64,000 bases of DNA from Candidatus Photodesmus katoptron Akat1 (lineage in GTDB: Bacteria > Pseudomonadota > Gammaproteobacteria > Enterobacterales > Vibrionaceae): contig NZ_AMSD01000001.1 of NCBI RefSeq assembly GCF_000478685.1, positions 434,001 to 498,000 of the forward strand. Reading direction: 5' to 3'. Shown here piece after piece: positions 11,347 through 21,321 of this stretch; the first letter of the stretch is position 1; the number at the start of each line of letters is the position of its first letter. Both the position numbers and the translations under genes were made by a program. Under the pieces are notes generated by a model. The model did not search any database. It worked only from the letters and a program-made list of their open reading frames with translations, and had not been told where the DNA came from.

Positions 11347-12551
11347 AAAGAGTGCTCACGTACAATTTCATGTGCTATACAGGAAGACATTCTATCTAGC
11401 TCTAACAATGTTTCCAAGTTATAGCAGGATAATTGAGTATTGATGGAACACATTTTGGACATAACCAATTCATTAACTAATGCAATATCAGTAAATCGTA
11501 ACTGATTATTTAAAAATGCATCTACAGCAATTTCATTTGCAGCATTTAGAATAGTAGTTAGATGCTGACCTTCAGAGCATGCATCAATAGCAAGCTGTAA
11601 GCATGGATAACGCCTATAATCTGGTTCAAGAAAAGTTAATTCTCCTATTTGAGTAAAATCAAGAGGTTTTACACCTGTATTAAATCGCTCTGGGTAAAAC
11701 AGAGCAAATCCAATTGCAGTTGCCATATCAGGTCTACTCATTTGAGCTAATACAGAAGAATCTCGATACTGTACCATAGAGTGAATAACAGACTGCGGAT
11801 GAATAAGAACTTTTAATTGAGATTCAGAAGCATTAAACAGCCATTTAGCTTCGATAAATTCTAAACCTTTATTCATCATAGTAGCAGAATCTACTGAAAT
11901 TTTTTTACCCATAGACCAATTAGGATGTATGATTGCTTCCCTTGGCGTTACTTCTTTTAAAGTTGTTATATCATTGCAACGAAAAGGACCACCTGAACCA
12001 GTTAAAAAAATTTTTTGAATACCATAAGCATCTAAATCACAATGACCTAAATTATTTTGAATACCAGTTGGTAAGCATTGAAAAATGGCACTATGTTCGC
12101 TGTCAATAGGCAAAAGCTCACCACCATATTGCGCAACAGAATCCATAAATAATTGTCCTGACATTACCAAAGCTTCCTTATTTGCAAGCAATACTTTTTT
12201 CCCTGCTTTTAAAGCTGCCATAGTAGGAATTAAACCAGCAGAACCAGAAATAGCCGCCATTACAATATCTACTTCATCCTCTGATACAACACTGCACATT
12301 GCTTCCTGACCAGATAAAACTTTAGTATTAGGTGAAAGAGAAATTAACATCTCTTTAAGTGACCAAGCAGCAGCAGCAGTTCCCATAACAACATACTTAG
12401 GTTTCCATTTCATACAAAACGTTGACATTCTGCAAATGTTTTTATCTGCTATTAAAGCGAAAATAGAAAAATGATGTGAATATTGTTCAATTATTTTTAA
12501 AGTACTAAACCCTATTGAACCTGTTGCACCAAGAATTGTTACTTTATGCAT
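11343..12551 (-). CDS. dxr: 1-deoxy-D-xylulose 5-phosphate reductoisomerase
   Basis: Second enzyme of the MEP isoprenoid pathway: NADPH-dependent conversion of DXP to MEP. The 402-residue protein has the N-terminal Rossmann motif [16 protein letters not shown], the cofactor-side segment [12 protein letters not shown], the metal-site region [16 protein letters not shown] and the flexible-loop region [24 protein letters not shown]. Length is normal. With ispE (42045-42908) it shows that the MEP route is retained, feeding undecaprenyl phosphate through uppS two genes downstream. Confidence 0.96.
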   Translation of the reverse strand: MHKVTILGATGSIGFSTLKIIEQYSHHFSIFALIADKNICRMSTFCMKWKPKYVVMGTAAAAWSLKEMLISLSPNTKVLSGQEAMCSVVSEDEVDIVMAAISGSAGLIPTMAALKAGKKVLLANKEALVMSGQLFMDSVAQYGGELLPIDSEHSAIFQCLPTGIQNNLGHCDLDAYGIQKIFLTGSGGPFRCNDITTLKEVTPREAIIHPNWSMGKKISVDSATMMNKGLEFIEAKWLFNASESQLKVLIHPQSVIHSMVQYRDSSVLAQMSRPDMATAIGFALFYPERFNTGVKPLDFTQIGELTFLEPDYRRYPCLQLAIDACSEGQHLTTILNAANEIAVDAFLNNQLRFTDIALVNELVMSKMCSINTQLSCYNLETLLELDRMSSCIAHEIVREHSL

Positions 12552-12597
12552 AAAAAAAACCTTTGATTAGCATTAGATATAATAAGTTATATAATCC

Positions 12598-13443
12598 TTA
12601 AAATATAAGATAAAGAAAAGCAAACACTGGAAAAGCAGCAGCTAAACTATCAATACGATCTAAAATACCACCATGACCTGGGATAATACTGCCACTATCC
12701 TTGATACCTGATACCCGCTTAAACATGCTTTCTACAAGATCTCCCATAACTGAAACTACTATAGTAAAAAATATAATTACCGCCATAGAAATAGAACTTG
12801 AAAATTTAATACAAAAAAATTGAGAAAAAAAGTAAGATACCATCAGTGAAGTGACAACACCACCAATTAACCCTTCAATTGTTTTGTTAGGACTAACTAA
12901 TGGAGCCATCTTGCTTTTCCCTATGATTTTCCCAAAAAAATAAGCTCCTATATCAACTGACCAAACAATTAGAAAAACAAATAACACTAACCTAGCCCCA
13001 TAGCTAGAGTATGTATTAGATTCTACTGCTCTTAATAATAAAACACTCCAAAAAAAAGGGAGCAAAGTACATATTCCAAATACATGATGCAATGCACTTG
13101 AAAAGCACAAAAATTTACTTGAATTAGGATAAGTAATAACTAAAGCGCTAGCAATTAGCCACCAAATTACTCCAATAGCTAAGATCACATAGTGAATACT
13201 AATCTGCTTATTTAAAAAGATATTATTTAAAAAAATACCAGTTATATTGCAACCACTAAATATTAATGCTAGTATGATCAACTGAAGAGGATTAAATTTC
13301 CTTCTAAGAAACCGATGCCATTCAAAAAAAGCAAACATTATAATAGCAGATAAGAACATCACAAACATAAACCAAGGAAGTTTAAAGATTGCTATTACAA
13401 CTAAAGGAAGCAAACACAATGCAGTAAAAATCCTTTGTTTCAT
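12598..13443 (-). CDS. cdsA: Phosphatidate cytidylyltransferase
   Basis: Integral membrane enzyme making CDP-diacylglycerol from CTP and phosphatidic acid, the branch point for all phospholipids. The 281-residue sequence is strongly hydrophobic with about seven or eight membrane spans. It carries the CDP-alcohol synthase signature near the C-terminus: KRVSGIKDSGSIIPGHGGILDRIDSL, with SPNKTIEGLIGG before it. It starts 14 bp after the uppS stop and runs on towards dxr, matching the canonical order. Confidence 0.95.
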   Translation of the reverse strand: MKQRIFTALCLLPLVVIAIFKLPWFMFVMFLSAIIMFAFFEWHRFLRRKFNPLQLIILALIFSGCNITGIFLNNIFLNKQISIHYVILAIGVIWWLIASALVITYPNSSKFLCFSSALHHVFGICTLLPFFWSVLLLRAVESNTYSSYGARLVLFVFLIVWSVDIGAYFFGKIIGKSKMAPLVSPNKTIEGLIGGVVTSLMVSYFFSQFFCIKFSSSISMAVIIFFTIVVSVMGDLVESMFKRVSGIKDSGSIIPGHGGILDRIDSLAAAFPVFAFLYLIF

Positions 13444-13457
13444 TAAGTAAGTACCCT

Positions 13458-14213
13458 TTATTCACTTTCTATAAACGCTTGAACTTGCTTACTAGTGCAA
13501 CCAAACCTTCTTTCACGTCCAATAAACCAAGTTACTGCATCAATTAAATTTTTTTCTTCAAACTCTGGCCAATAAACTGGTGTGAAATACATTTCTGCAT
13601 ATGCTAACTGCCAAAGCATAAAATTGCTAACCCTACATTCTCCGCTAGTTCTAATTAATAAGTCAATTTCAGGTATGCGTGATGTTATCAGATAATTAGA
13701 AATCATATTTTCACTGATATCCGAAGGGTGTATTTCTCCGGAATTTACCTTGATGGCAATCCTTTTCATCGTTTCAACAAGGTCCCATTTACCACCATAG
13801 TTTACTGCAATATTTATAATCATTCCTGTATTCATAGCTGTCATTCGTTCAGCTTGAATAATTTTCTTCTGCATTTTTTTATTAAACCGACTTTTATCAC
13901 CAACAATTCTTAGACAAAGATTATGCTTATGCATATCATTAACTTCTGCAGACAATAATGTAATTAACAGTTCCATCAATACTTCTACCTCTTCCTTAGG
14001 TCTATGCCAATTTTCGCGGCTGAAAGCAAATAATGTAACCACCCCTATATCTAACTTAGCTGCAGCAGAAATAGTTTTTCTAATTGCGATTAAACCATTT
14101 TTATGACCGAATACCCGAGGTTTCCCCTGTGACTCAGCCCAACGACCATTACCATCCATAATAATTGCAACATGTTTAGGAAGGTTATCTTTAGAAAATT
14201 GAAACTGTTTCAT
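13458..14213 (-). CDS. uppS: Undecaprenyl diphosphate synthase
   Basis: Cis-prenyltransferase building the C55 lipid carrier needed for peptidoglycan and surface polysaccharides. The 251-residue protein has the diagnostic HVAIIMDGNGRWAE block with the catalytic aspartate near residue 20. GHKNG, FAFSRENWHRP and the substrate-binding segment DLLIRTSGECRVSNFMLWQ follow, and YAEMYFTPVYWPEF closes the family signature. Lies between frr and cdsA as in other gammaproteobacteria. No irregularity seen. Confidence 0.96.
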   Translation of the reverse strand: MKQFQFSKDNLPKHVAIIMDGNGRWAESQGKPRVFGHKNGLIAIRKTISAAAKLDIGVVTLFAFSRENWHRPKEEVEVLMELLITLLSAEVNDMHKHNLCLRIVGDKSRFNKKMQKKIIQAERMTAMNTGMIINIAVNYGGKWDLVETMKRIAIKVNSGEIHPSDISENMISNYLITSRIPEIDLLIRTSGECRVSNFMLWQLAYAEMYFTPVYWPEFEEKNLIDAVTWFIGRERRFGCTSKQVQAFIESE

Positions 14214-14298
14214 AAAGGAATCTATAAAATAGTCTAAAGTAAAAATTAAAAAACAGTATAAAACACTATATCCTCACAATTACTTTCAAATATAACAC

Positions 14299-14856
14299 TT
14301 AAAATTCTGTTAGCTCTGTTTCTTTTTTAACTAAAATAAGTTCAATTTCCTTTATTGATTTATTTGTTATGTTTTGGATTTCATCTTGCCCTCTTCTTTC
14401 TTCATCTTTTGAAATTTTTTTATCTTGCAGTAATATCTTCAGTTCACTATTCGCATCACGACGAATATTACGAATAGCAACACGTCCGCTTTCGATTTCA
14501 ACGCGAACAATTTTTACTAAATTTTTTCGCCGCTCCTTTGTTAATGTAGGAATTGGAACACGAATAACTGTACCAGAAGACATTGGATTTAAACCTAAAT
14601 CAGACTGAAGAATTGCCTTTTCTACTTTGGATACTAGTCCCTTATTAAAAACTGTAATTGCAAGAGTACAAGCATCTTCAGCAATAATATTAGCAATTTG
14701 ATTTAAAGGAGTAACACTACCATAATATTCGACAGAAATACCAAATAAAATGCTAGGCTGTACACGTCCAGTACGGATCTTAGTAAGGTTATTTTTCAGT
14801 ACTTCAATACTTTTATTCATACGCTCTTTTGCATTATTTTTAATATTAAAAATCAT
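14299..14856 (-). CDS. frr: Ribosome recycling factor
   Basis: Acts with EF-G to split post-termination ribosomes. At 185 residues it equals the E. coli length. The helical tip sequence [15 protein letters not shown] near residues 23-37 contains the conserved RTGR. The segment [20 protein letters not shown] forms the domain junction. The C-terminal helix is rich in lysine and glutamate. Lies between pyrH and uppS in the standard order, with about 70-85 bp spacers on both sides. Confidence 0.96.
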   Translation of the reverse strand: MIFNIKNNAKERMNKSIEVLKNNLTKIRTGRVQPSILFGISVEYYGSVTPLNQIANIIAEDACTLAITVFNKGLVSKVEKAILQSDLGLNPMSSGTVIRVPIPTLTKERRKNLVKIVRVEIESGRVAIRNIRRDANSELKILLQDKKISKDEERRGQDEIQNITNKSIKEIELILVKKETELTEF

Positions 14857-14927
14857 AGTATTACCTTAATATTATAGGAAATGTGTAACAAATATAAAAA
14901 TGGTATAAACATATGCATTCTTCAATT

Positions 14928-15656
14928 TTATTCATTACAAATTAAAGTCCCTTTTGCTTTACCCATAACAACTTTGTATAACATTCCTGGCTTGTTCATG
15001 TTAAAAACATAAATTGGCATTTTATGATCCCGAGCTAATATAAAAGCTGATAGATCCATTATTTGTAATTCTTTTTTTATCACATCATTATAAGATAATT
15101 GTTTATATAACTTTGCTCCTGGATTACTTATAGGATCTTCAGAAAATATACCATCAACCTTCGTTGCTTTTAGAACTATATCAGCTTCAATTTCAATTCC
15201 TCGAAGACAGGCTGCAGAATCAGTAGTAAAAAATGGATTACCAGTACCAGCAGTAAAAATCAATACATATCCTTGATCTAACTGGTTAATAACATCAATA
15301 AAATTATAATTATCACATATACTATTTAAAGATATAGCAGATACTAATCGAGTTTTTATAGAAAGACGTTGAAAAGTATCATATAGCGCTAAACCATTCA
15401 TGACGGTAGCTACCATACCCATATGATCAGCCATAATTCGGTTCATACCTGCTTTTTCAAGAGCTGCACCACGAAATAAATTACCACCACCTACAACAAT
15501 ACCAATTTGAACTCCAAGTTTAACTATCTCTTTTAATTCTTTAGCTATACGATGAAGAATAACAGGATCAATACCATATTTCTCTTTTCCCTGTAAGGCC
15601 TCTCCACTCAATTTTAATAAGATACGATGGTAAATTGGTTTTAGGTTCATTATCAT
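14928..15656 (-). CDS. pyrH: Uridylate kinase
   Basis: Phosphorylates UMP to UDP for nucleotide and UDP-sugar synthesis. It belongs to the amino-acid-kinase fold, with [13 protein letters not shown] at the N-terminus, the glycine loop [11 protein letters not shown], the UMP-binding [21 protein letters not shown] and the Vibrio-like [15 protein letters not shown] near the end. Starts are available at 15665 (GTG), 15656 (ATG) and 15650 (ATG). I prefer 15656, since GGGTG sits about six bases upstream and the length (242) fits the family. The choice is uncertain by a few residues. Confidence 0.94.
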   Translation of the reverse strand: MIMNLKPIYHRILLKLSGEALQGKEKYGIDPVILHRIAKELKEIVKLGVQIGIVVGGGNLFRGAALEKAGMNRIMADHMGMVATVMNGLALYDTFQRLSIKTRLVSAISLNSICDNYNFIDVINQLDQGYVLIFTAGTGNPFFTTDSAACLRGIEIEADIVLKATKVDGIFSEDPISNPGAKLYKQLSYNDVIKKELQIMDLSAFILARDHKMPIYVFNMNKPGMLYKVVMGKAKGTLICNE

Positions 15657-15716
15657 GGAAATCACCCAGATTAATTAAAATCAGAATAAATTGTACTAAC
15701 TCTAAATCAAACTAGG

Positions 15717-15746
15717 AAAAAAAAGACCGTGGCCTTAGCTACGGTC
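15717..15746 (-). terminator. Rho-independent terminator after tsf
   Basis: On the minus strand a GC-rich hairpin with arms GACCGTAGC and GCCACGGTC (one mismatch, four-base loop) at 15725-15746 is followed directly by a run of T (15717-15724). It lies 35 bp past the tsf stop and before pyrH, so it separates rpsB-tsf from the downstream transcription unit, as in other enteric and Vibrio genomes. Confidence 0.85.
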
Positions 15747-15780
15747 TAAAATAAGCTAGTCACAAAAATAAAAATTAATA

Positions 15781-16626
15781 CTAATTTCTCTGAACTTGTG
15801 CTACTTCCTCAGCAAAGCTTATCTTTTGAGTTTTTTCTATACCTTCAGCTAGTTCCAAACGTATGAATTTAGAAACTGAAGTAAGATTTTCTTTAAGAAT
15901 TTCACCTACTGTTTTTTTCGGTTCCATAACAAAATTTTGCGAAGTTAGAGAGATTTCATTCACAAACTTTTTCATACGACCTAATACAATCCTTTCTACA
16001 ATTTCAGATGATTTATTTTCATTCATTGCAATTTCAAATTGAATGGCTTTTTCCTTCTCAAATAAGCTAACAGGTACATCTGTTGGATATAAAAATTCAG
16101 GTCGAGATGCAGCTATATGCATCGCTATATTCCTAAGTATCTCAGAATTTCCTTCCCCAGAAATTACAACACCAATCCTATTAGTGTGGCAATAAGATGC
16201 CAATACCTTACCCTTAACATATTTTACACGGCGAATATTAATATTTTCACCAAACTGAGCAACTAAACTAATACGCTCTCCTTCAAACTGAGTTTTTAGC
16301 TTTTCGATAGAAGGTTGAGAAATTAATGCTGCTTCAAGCACCTTATTTGAAAAAGCTATAAACTTTTTATCCTTAGCCACAAAGTCAGTTTGACAATTTA
16401 CTTCAAGAATCACTGAAAGAGAATCACTTTTCTTAACTAATACAAGTCCCTCTACTGCAATGCTAGCACTTTTTTTCTCTGCGGTTAATACACCAGACTT
16501 ACGCATATTTTCAATTGCTACTTCTATATTAGCATTCGCTTTAATAAGAGCTTGCTTGCATTCCATCATACCAGAACCGGTACGCTTACGTAATTCCATC
16601 ACTAAATTAGCATTTACATGGACCAT
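15781..16626 (-). CDS. tsf: Elongation factor Ts
   Basis: Guanine nucleotide exchange factor for EF-Tu. The 281-residue protein begins with the UBA-like domain [22 protein letters not shown], carries the central [10 protein letters not shown] motif that contacts EF-Tu, and ends in the core region. Length equals the family norm. Transcribed from the rpsB promoter after a 90-bp spacer and followed by a strong terminator. Confidence 0.96.
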   Translation of the reverse strand: MVHVNANLVMELRKRTGSGMMECKQALIKANANIEVAIENMRKSGVLTAEKKSASIAVEGLVLVKKSDSLSVILEVNCQTDFVAKDKKFIAFSNKVLEAALISQPSIEKLKTQFEGERISLVAQFGENINIRRVKYVKGKVLASYCHTNRIGVVISGEGNSEILRNIAMHIAASRPEFLYPTDVPVSLFEKEKAIQFEIAMNENKSSEIVERIVLGRMKKFVNEISLTSQNFVMEPKKTVGEILKENLTSVSKFIRLELAEGIEKTQKISFAEEVAQVQRN

Positions 16627-16716
16627 TCCATCATTTCCTTAATTTTATTTAAATCAGAAGGCTAAATTGGTAGAACTACAAAACAAATAACTTCTGATTT
16701 TTTTAAAAAATACTAT

Positions 16717-17454
16717 TTAAGCCTCTATAAAACTATCTTCATCTTCAGAAGTAAGAATTGGAAATACATCTTTATTATGTCGACTATCAATAATAGTTTT
16801 AGTCACAGCATTTAAGTAAAGCCGTATTGACCGAATTGCATCATCGTTTCCTGGAATAATAAAATCAACACCATCTGGATCAGAATTAGTATCAACAATG
16901 GCATATACTGGGATGCCTAGTTTATTTGCCTCTGAAATAGCAATACGTTCATGAGTAGCATCAATGATAAATAAAGCATCTGGTAAACCACCCATATCCT
17001 TAATACCACCAAGAGATTTTTCTAATTTTTGCATTTCACGAGTTCGTATTAATGCTTCTTTCTTAGTTAATTTACTAAAAGTACCGTCCTGTGCTTGCGA
17101 TTCTAAGTCTTTTAAACGCTTAATAGATTGACGAACAGTTTTATAATTAGTTAACATACCACCTAACCAACGATTATTAACATAAAATTGTTCACTTAAA
17201 GAAGCAGTCTCCCTTACTATTTCAGAAGCGGCACGTTTAGTACCAACAAAAAGAATTTTGCCTTTCTTATCACTAATTCTAGATAATGAAGCTAAAGCTG
17301 TTTTAAACATTGGAAGTGTTTTTTCTAAATTGATAATATGAACTTTATTACGTGAACCAAAAATAAATGGATCCATTTTTGGGTTCCAATAACGAGTTTG
17401 ATGACCAAAGTGAACACCGGCTTTAAGCATGTCACGCATTGATATATGTACCAT
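16717..17454 (-). CDS. rpsB: 30S ribosomal protein S2
   Basis: Small-subunit ribosomal protein at the head-body junction. The product begins [20 protein letters not shown], followed by [22 protein letters not shown] and [22 protein letters not shown], all S2 signatures. I chose the ATG at 17454 (245 residues). A longer in-frame extension to 17538 would place the conserved leader RNA inside the coding sequence. A GAGG lies about ten bases upstream of the chosen start. It heads the rpsB-tsf operon. Confidence 0.96.
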   Translation of the reverse strand: MVHISMRDMLKAGVHFGHQTRYWNPKMDPFIFGSRNKVHIINLEKTLPMFKTALASLSRISDKKGKILFVGTKRAASEIVRETASLSEQFYVNNRWLGGMLTNYKTVRQSIKRLKDLESQAQDGTFSKLTKKEALIRTREMQKLEKSLGGIKDMGGLPDALFIIDATHERIAISEANKLGIPVYAIVDTNSDPDGVDFIIPGNDDAIRSIRLYLNAVTKTIIDSRHNKDVFPILTSEDEDSFIEA

Positions 17455-17579
17455 TATAAAAATCCTCAATGGGGTTAAAACCTCCATATTTCCATGCACC
17501 TGACCTTTTTTACTTTCTAATATTAAGCTTAAAGGCACCCCGAAGCATGTGTCGAAATATGTGTGAATTTAGAAAACAA
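17455..17579 (-). promoter_or_regulatory. rpsB 5' leader, probable S2 autoregulatory RNA
   Basis: About 125 nt lie between the promoter and the rpsB start. On the minus strand a CTTCGGGGTGCCTTTAAGC segment (GGGGT at 17537-17541) can pair with AACCCC (17471-17476) just upstream of the ribosome-binding site, and GGAGGTTTTAACCCC is present. I recall similar elements from gammaproteobacterial rpsB leaders, which mediate feedback by S2. Assignment rests on position and these two complementary blocks. Confidence 0.55.
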
Positions 17580-17586
17580 TTCCCAT

Positions 17587-17615
17587 ATTATATCAAATAT
17601 AAGGAAAATCAACAA
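17587..17615 (-). promoter_or_regulatory. Sigma-70 promoter of rpsB-tsf
   Basis: Minus strand: -35 TTGTTG at 17610-17615, a 17-base spacer, and a consensus -10 TATAAT at 17587-17592 preceded by TGA, an extended -10. Predicted start near 17579, giving a leader of about 125 nt. It is among the best matches in the window. Confidence 0.75.
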
Positions 17616-17763
17616 AATAACCTAATTTTATCATTCTCTAATAATATAACTATTTATAATATATTTCTATAAAATTTTAATAGCAATGAAGAGTTTTTAA
17701 CTTTAGAAGTTGATTTTTTATATTTTAAATATGCATAGCTAATCTACACATTCTTACTTTTTC

Positions 17764-17773
17764 CTGTTATCAT
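17764..17773 (+). promoter_or_regulatory. Possible extended -10 promoter of map
   Basis: TGTTATCAT gives TG plus one base plus TATCAT (five of six against the -10 consensus), about 37 bases before the map ATG. No convincing -35 is seen. The rest of the rpsB-map intergenic stretch (17616-17763) is AT-rich with no gene. Confidence 0.4.
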
Positions 17774-17810
17774 TTTAGAAATTACTACCCTTAGAAGAAA
17801 AGATAAGTTT

Positions 17811-18677
17811 ATGTCTATAAAGATAAAAACAGCTGAAGAAATAGAAAAAATACGAAAAGCAAGTAAAGTTGCTGTTGAAATACTTGAAATGATAGAACCT
17901 CATATTCAGGAAGGTGTTACAACTAATACTCTTAATCAGATTTGCCATGATTATGCTTTAAAAAATCGAACTTACCCTGCTACACTCGATTACTATGGTT
18001 TTCCTAAATCAATCTGTACATCGATTAATCACATTGTTTGTCATGGTATTCCAGCAAATAAAGATAAATTTAACAGCAAAGGGATAATGAAACCAGCAGT
18101 TTTAAAAAATGGAGATATAATTAATATTGATGTAACTGTGATTGCTCCAGATGATAAAAATGCAGATCTCTTAACACGTCCTATAGGTTACTATGGTGAT
18201 ACATCAAAAATGTTTTTAGTAGGTCAAGAAGAAGTATCCCAAGCTAATAAACGATTGTGTATGGTTGCCCAAAAAGCCTTATATATCGGAATTAAAAAGG
18301 TTAAACCAGGAGTTAAAATTGGTGAAATTGGTAGTGCTATTGAAAAGTATATTAAAGAAAATAATAAACTAAATCCACGATCTAAATATTCTATTGTAAA
18401 GGATTTTTGTGGCCATGGTATTGGTAATGAATTCCATGAGGAACCACAAATAATGCACTATAAAAATGATAATTCATATCTCCTAAAAAAAGGAATGTGC
18501 TTTACTATTGAACCAATGATAAATGCTGGCAAGTCTAATTGCATTATTGATTCCGATGATAATTGGACTGTTTATACAGAAGATGGAAAAAATTCTGCAC
18601 AATGGGAACATACTATATTAGTGACATCTAGTGGTTATGATATTTTGACTCTGCGAACTGAAGAAACTATTTCTTAG
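17811..18677 (+). CDS. map: Methionine aminopeptidase, type I
   Basis: Removes the initiator methionine from nascent proteins. The 288-residue protein has the pita-bread-fold metal ligands in order: Asp in NIDVTV, Asp in GDTSKMF, His in FCGHGIGNEFHEEP, Glu in FTIEPMI and Glu in QWEHTILV. HIVCHGIPANKD is the substrate-side segment. Slightly longer than E. coli Map but like Vibrio. It diverges from rpsB as usual. The normal downstream gene glnD is absent: the next gene, on the other strand, is pgpA. Confidence 0.95.
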   Translation: MSIKIKTAEEIEKIRKASKVAVEILEMIEPHIQEGVTTNTLNQICHDYALKNRTYPATLDYYGFPKSICTSINHIVCHGIPANKDKFNSKGIMKPAVLKNGDIINIDVTVIAPDDKNADLLTRPIGYYGDTSKMFLVGQEEVSQANKRLCMVAQKALYIGIKKVKPGVKIGEIGSAIEKYIKENNKLNPRSKYSIVKDFCGHGIGNEFHEEPQIMHYKNDNSYLLKKGMCFTIEPMINAGKSNCIIDSDDNWTVYTEDGKNSAQWEHTILVTSSGYDILTLRTEETIS

Positions 18678-18802
18678 TTAAGATAACTTACCAAGATAAG
18701 TACTTGCTTAAACAAAAACATAAAAAAATCGCTATCATTGCTCAATAAAGAAATAATTTAAAATTTATATTATTTCTAATTTAAAAATAAAGTGCTATGA
18801 AT

Positions 18803-19318
18803 TCATATGTGCACAAGAATCCAACCTGAATGTTTTCCAACAAAATATAAAATCACACTAGCTATCATACCAGCAACAATATCATCAATCATAATACCTA
18901 GGCCTCCATTTATATTTTTATCTAACCAACTAATTGGCCATGGTTTTAGAATATCTAAAACACGAAAAACAATGAAACCAGCTAGTAACCACTTCCAATC
19001 GATTATCGAAATATTTAAGAAAGGTAAAACCGACATAGTAACCCAGAAACCAATAAACTCATCCCATACAATTGAAGCATGATCTTGACCACCTATATCG
19101 TCAGAAACAACTTGACACGCCTTAATTCCTAATATAAATAAAATTATTATAATAAAAATATAAATAAATAGAGATAACTGAACTAAAATAAAGAGAAAAG
19201 GTATTGAAACCAAAGTACCTATAGTTCCAGGACTTATAGGAGATAAGCCACTATAAAATCCTGTTGCAATAAAATGCCAAAAACATTTAGAAGAAATAGG
19301 GGAGAAAAAACTACTCAT
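18803..19318 (-). CDS. pgpA: Phosphatidylglycerophosphatase A
   Basis: Membrane phosphatase that converts phosphatidylglycerol phosphate to phosphatidylglycerol. The 171-residue hydrophobic protein shows the family blocks ATGFYSGLSPISPGTIGTLV near the N-terminus, IVWDEFIGFW in the middle, FRVLDILKPWPI and, near the end, GGLGIMIDDIVAGM. It overlaps thiL by 8 bp, the order found in Vibrio and E. coli. Length normal. Confidence 0.93.
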   Translation of the reverse strand: MSSFFSPISSKCFWHFIATGFYSGLSPISPGTIGTLVSIPFLFILVQLSLFIYIFIIIILFILGIKACQVVSDDIGGQDHASIVWDEFIGFWVTMSVLPFLNISIIDWKWLLAGFIVFRVLDILKPWPISWLDKNINGGLGIMIDDIVAGMIASVILYFVGKHSGWILVHI

Positions 19319-20288
19319 GCTTTACCTTAAAATGGTCGTAACCATCTAACGTCCAGTTAAGAAGTTTTCCTTGGTTATGCAACTGAAATATCCCTGATTG
19401 TTTGATTTTACCAATACAAGATACCTTTACACCTAGATGTACTAAGCGCTGTTCGAGCATTTTTTTTTTCTGATCTGGAACAGTAAAACATAATTCATAT
19501 TCTTCTCCACTACTTAATGCATACTTCCAAGCTCGAGATATACAGCCAACAAATTTAATAAGTTCAGGTGATACTGGTAATAATGATACATCAATTGAGG
19601 CACCAACTTGAGAACGTTCAAGAATATGATTTATATCAAGAATAAGACCATCTGAAATATCAATAGCTGCACTTGCGATATCCAATAACATTTTTCCAAC
19701 TAGCACTCGAGGAGTTGAAAGATAATGTCTTCTTTCTAATTCTTTAGCAAATGGATGCTTTCTTAATGCAGTATCTAAAATTACACTTAGGCCAGCTTTA
19801 CTATCACCTAAATTACCAGTTACATAGATCCAATCACCAATAGCAGCACCACTCCGCTTTAAGGCTTTATTTTTTGGTAAAAAACCTTGTACAGTTAAAG
19901 TTAAACTTAATGAACCTTTTGTAGTATCACCACCAATCAGCTGAATACCAAAATGATTCGCTATTTTAAAAAATGAATCACAAAATGGTGTTAGCCAAGC
20001 TTCATAGAAATCTGGAATAGTTAAAGCAAATGAGCACCAACTAGGTGTAGCTCCCATTGCAGCTAAATCACTAATAGAAGATGATAATGCTTTATGTGCA
20101 ACTAAAGCAGGATCAGCAGTTGATAAAAAGTGAGTCCCAGCAACAAGCGTATCCGTACTAATCGCAATTAAAAAGTTCTCGGGAGCCTGTACTAATGCAC
20201 AATCATCTCCTAAAGAAAGGATAACATCACTACGATTAGATTGACGGCTAGAAAAAAAATCATTAATTAAATTAAATTCACTGGACAT
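19311..20288 (-). CDS. thiL: Thiamine-monophosphate kinase
   Basis: Makes thiamine diphosphate from thiamine phosphate. The 325-residue protein has the ThiL/PurM-like fold markers: LSLGDDCALVQAPENFLIAISTDTL at the N-terminus, AALGATP-like DLAAMGATPSWCSFAL, LIGGDTTKGSLSLTLTVQG, YVTGNLGDSKAGL and AIDISDGLILDI. Lies between nusB and pgpA as in relatives. Whether the rest of thiamine synthesis persists is not visible here. Confidence 0.95.
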   Translation of the reverse strand: MSSEFNLINDFFSSRQSNRSDVILSLGDDCALVQAPENFLIAISTDTLVAGTHFLSTADPALVAHKALSSSISDLAAMGATPSWCSFALTIPDFYEAWLTPFCDSFFKIANHFGIQLIGGDTTKGSLSLTLTVQGFLPKNKALKRSGAAIGDWIYVTGNLGDSKAGLSVILDTALRKHPFAKELERRHYLSTPRVLVGKMLLDIASAAIDISDGLILDINHILERSQVGASIDVSLLPVSPELIKFVGCISRAWKYALSSGEEYELCFTVPDQKKKMLEQRLVHLGVKVSCIGKIKQSGIFQLHNQGKLLNWTLDGYDHFKVKHE

Positions 20289-20331
20289 ATACTTTAGGGG
20301 AATACATATTAATTAATAAATGTAAGAAATA

Positions 20332-20775
20332 TCACTGAACATGACTAACTTTATCAAGTATCCCATTCACAAATTTATAGCTATCCTCTGCAGCAAATAA
20401 TTTGGCTAGTTCGATTGCTTCATTTATCACTACTTTGTAGGGAATACTACAATACTTCATTTCATATATAGCAATTCTAAGTAATGCTAATTCCATCATG
20501 CCTAAGTCTTTGATTGAACGAGATAAATATGGGTAAATCCAGCGATCCAATTCTAGATGGCTTAATATAACACCTGATAATATACGGCGAAAATAAGTGA
20601 CATCTGTCTCCGGCATAGAGAGAGAAGGTTCTAACGCGTGATATTTTTCCTCTTCATATTTATCAGCAGATAAAAAGTGCTTTTCAATTATAGCAAGATC
20701 AAACCTAGTGATCTGCCAGGAATAAATAGCTTGCAAAGCAAATTGACGTGCATTTCGACGAGAAACAGCTTTCAC
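20332..20775 (-). CDS. nusB: Transcription antitermination factor NusB
   Basis: Binds boxA RNA with S10 in rRNA antitermination complexes. The helical protein starts [20 protein letters not shown], with the arginine-rich RNA-binding N-terminus, and carries [15 protein letters not shown] and [32 protein letters not shown] chose the GTG at 20775 (147 residues), with GAGGG just upstream and 7 bp past the ribH stop. An in-frame ATG at 20814 would overlap ribH and add a non-conserved extension. Confidence 0.93.
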   Translation of the reverse strand: MKAVSRRNARQFALQAIYSWQITRFDLAIIEKHFLSADKYEEEKYHALEPSLSMPETDVTYFRRILSGVILSHLELDRWIYPYLSRSIKDLGMMELALLRIAIYEMKYCSIPYKVVINEAIELAKLFAAEDSYKFVNGILDKVSHVQ

Positions 20776-20782
20776 AGGTCCC

Positions 20783-21256
20783 TCACAAAGAATTAATTTT
20801 TGATAAAACATCAATCATCTCAAGAAGACTTAATGCAGCTTCTGCACCTTTGTTTCCAGCTTTAGTCCCTGCTCGTTCAATTGCCTGATCAATTGTATCA
20901 ACAGTTAAAACACCAAATGCTATTGGAATACCGTATTGCAAAGATATTTTTGCTAAGCCTGAATTACATTCTGAACATACATATTCAAAATGTGGAGTTC
21001 CACCTCTTATTACTGTACCAAGCGATACAATTCCATCATATTGATCTACTTGAGCTATCTTTTGGGCAACAAGAGGGAGTTCTATCGCACCAGGACAATA
21101 CACTGCAGTAATTTTCTCTTCACTGATTTGCCCATAACGCTTTAAAACGTCAACTGCACCAGAAAGAAGACTTTCATTAACAAAACTATTGAAACGAGAA
21201 ATAATAACAGCAATCTGTGCATTTGATGAGGAAAAAACGCCTTCAATAATTTTCAT
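20783..21256 (-). CDS. ribH: 6,7-dimethyl-8-ribityllumazine synthase
   Basis: Condenses the pyrimidine and dihydroxybutanone phosphate precursors into lumazine, the penultimate riboflavin step. The 157-residue protein has [49 protein letters not shown] and [23 protein letters not shown], in the usual order. Normal length. Lies between ribBX and nusB. The riboflavin synthase that would use its product is not in this cluster. Confidence 0.96.
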   Translation of the reverse strand: MKIIEGVFSSSNAQIAVIISRFNSFVNESLLSGAVDVLKRYGQISEEKITAVYCPGAIELPLVAQKIAQVDQYDGIVSLGTVIRGGTPHFEYVCSECNSGLAKISLQYGIPIAFGVLTVDTIDQAIERAGTKAGNKGAEAALSLLEMIDVLSKINSL

Positions 21257-21321
21257 AAATTAAATTTCTCTACTTTAATTCTTGGTGTTATAAATTAACA
21301 ACTCTCAAAAATAAAAAATAA

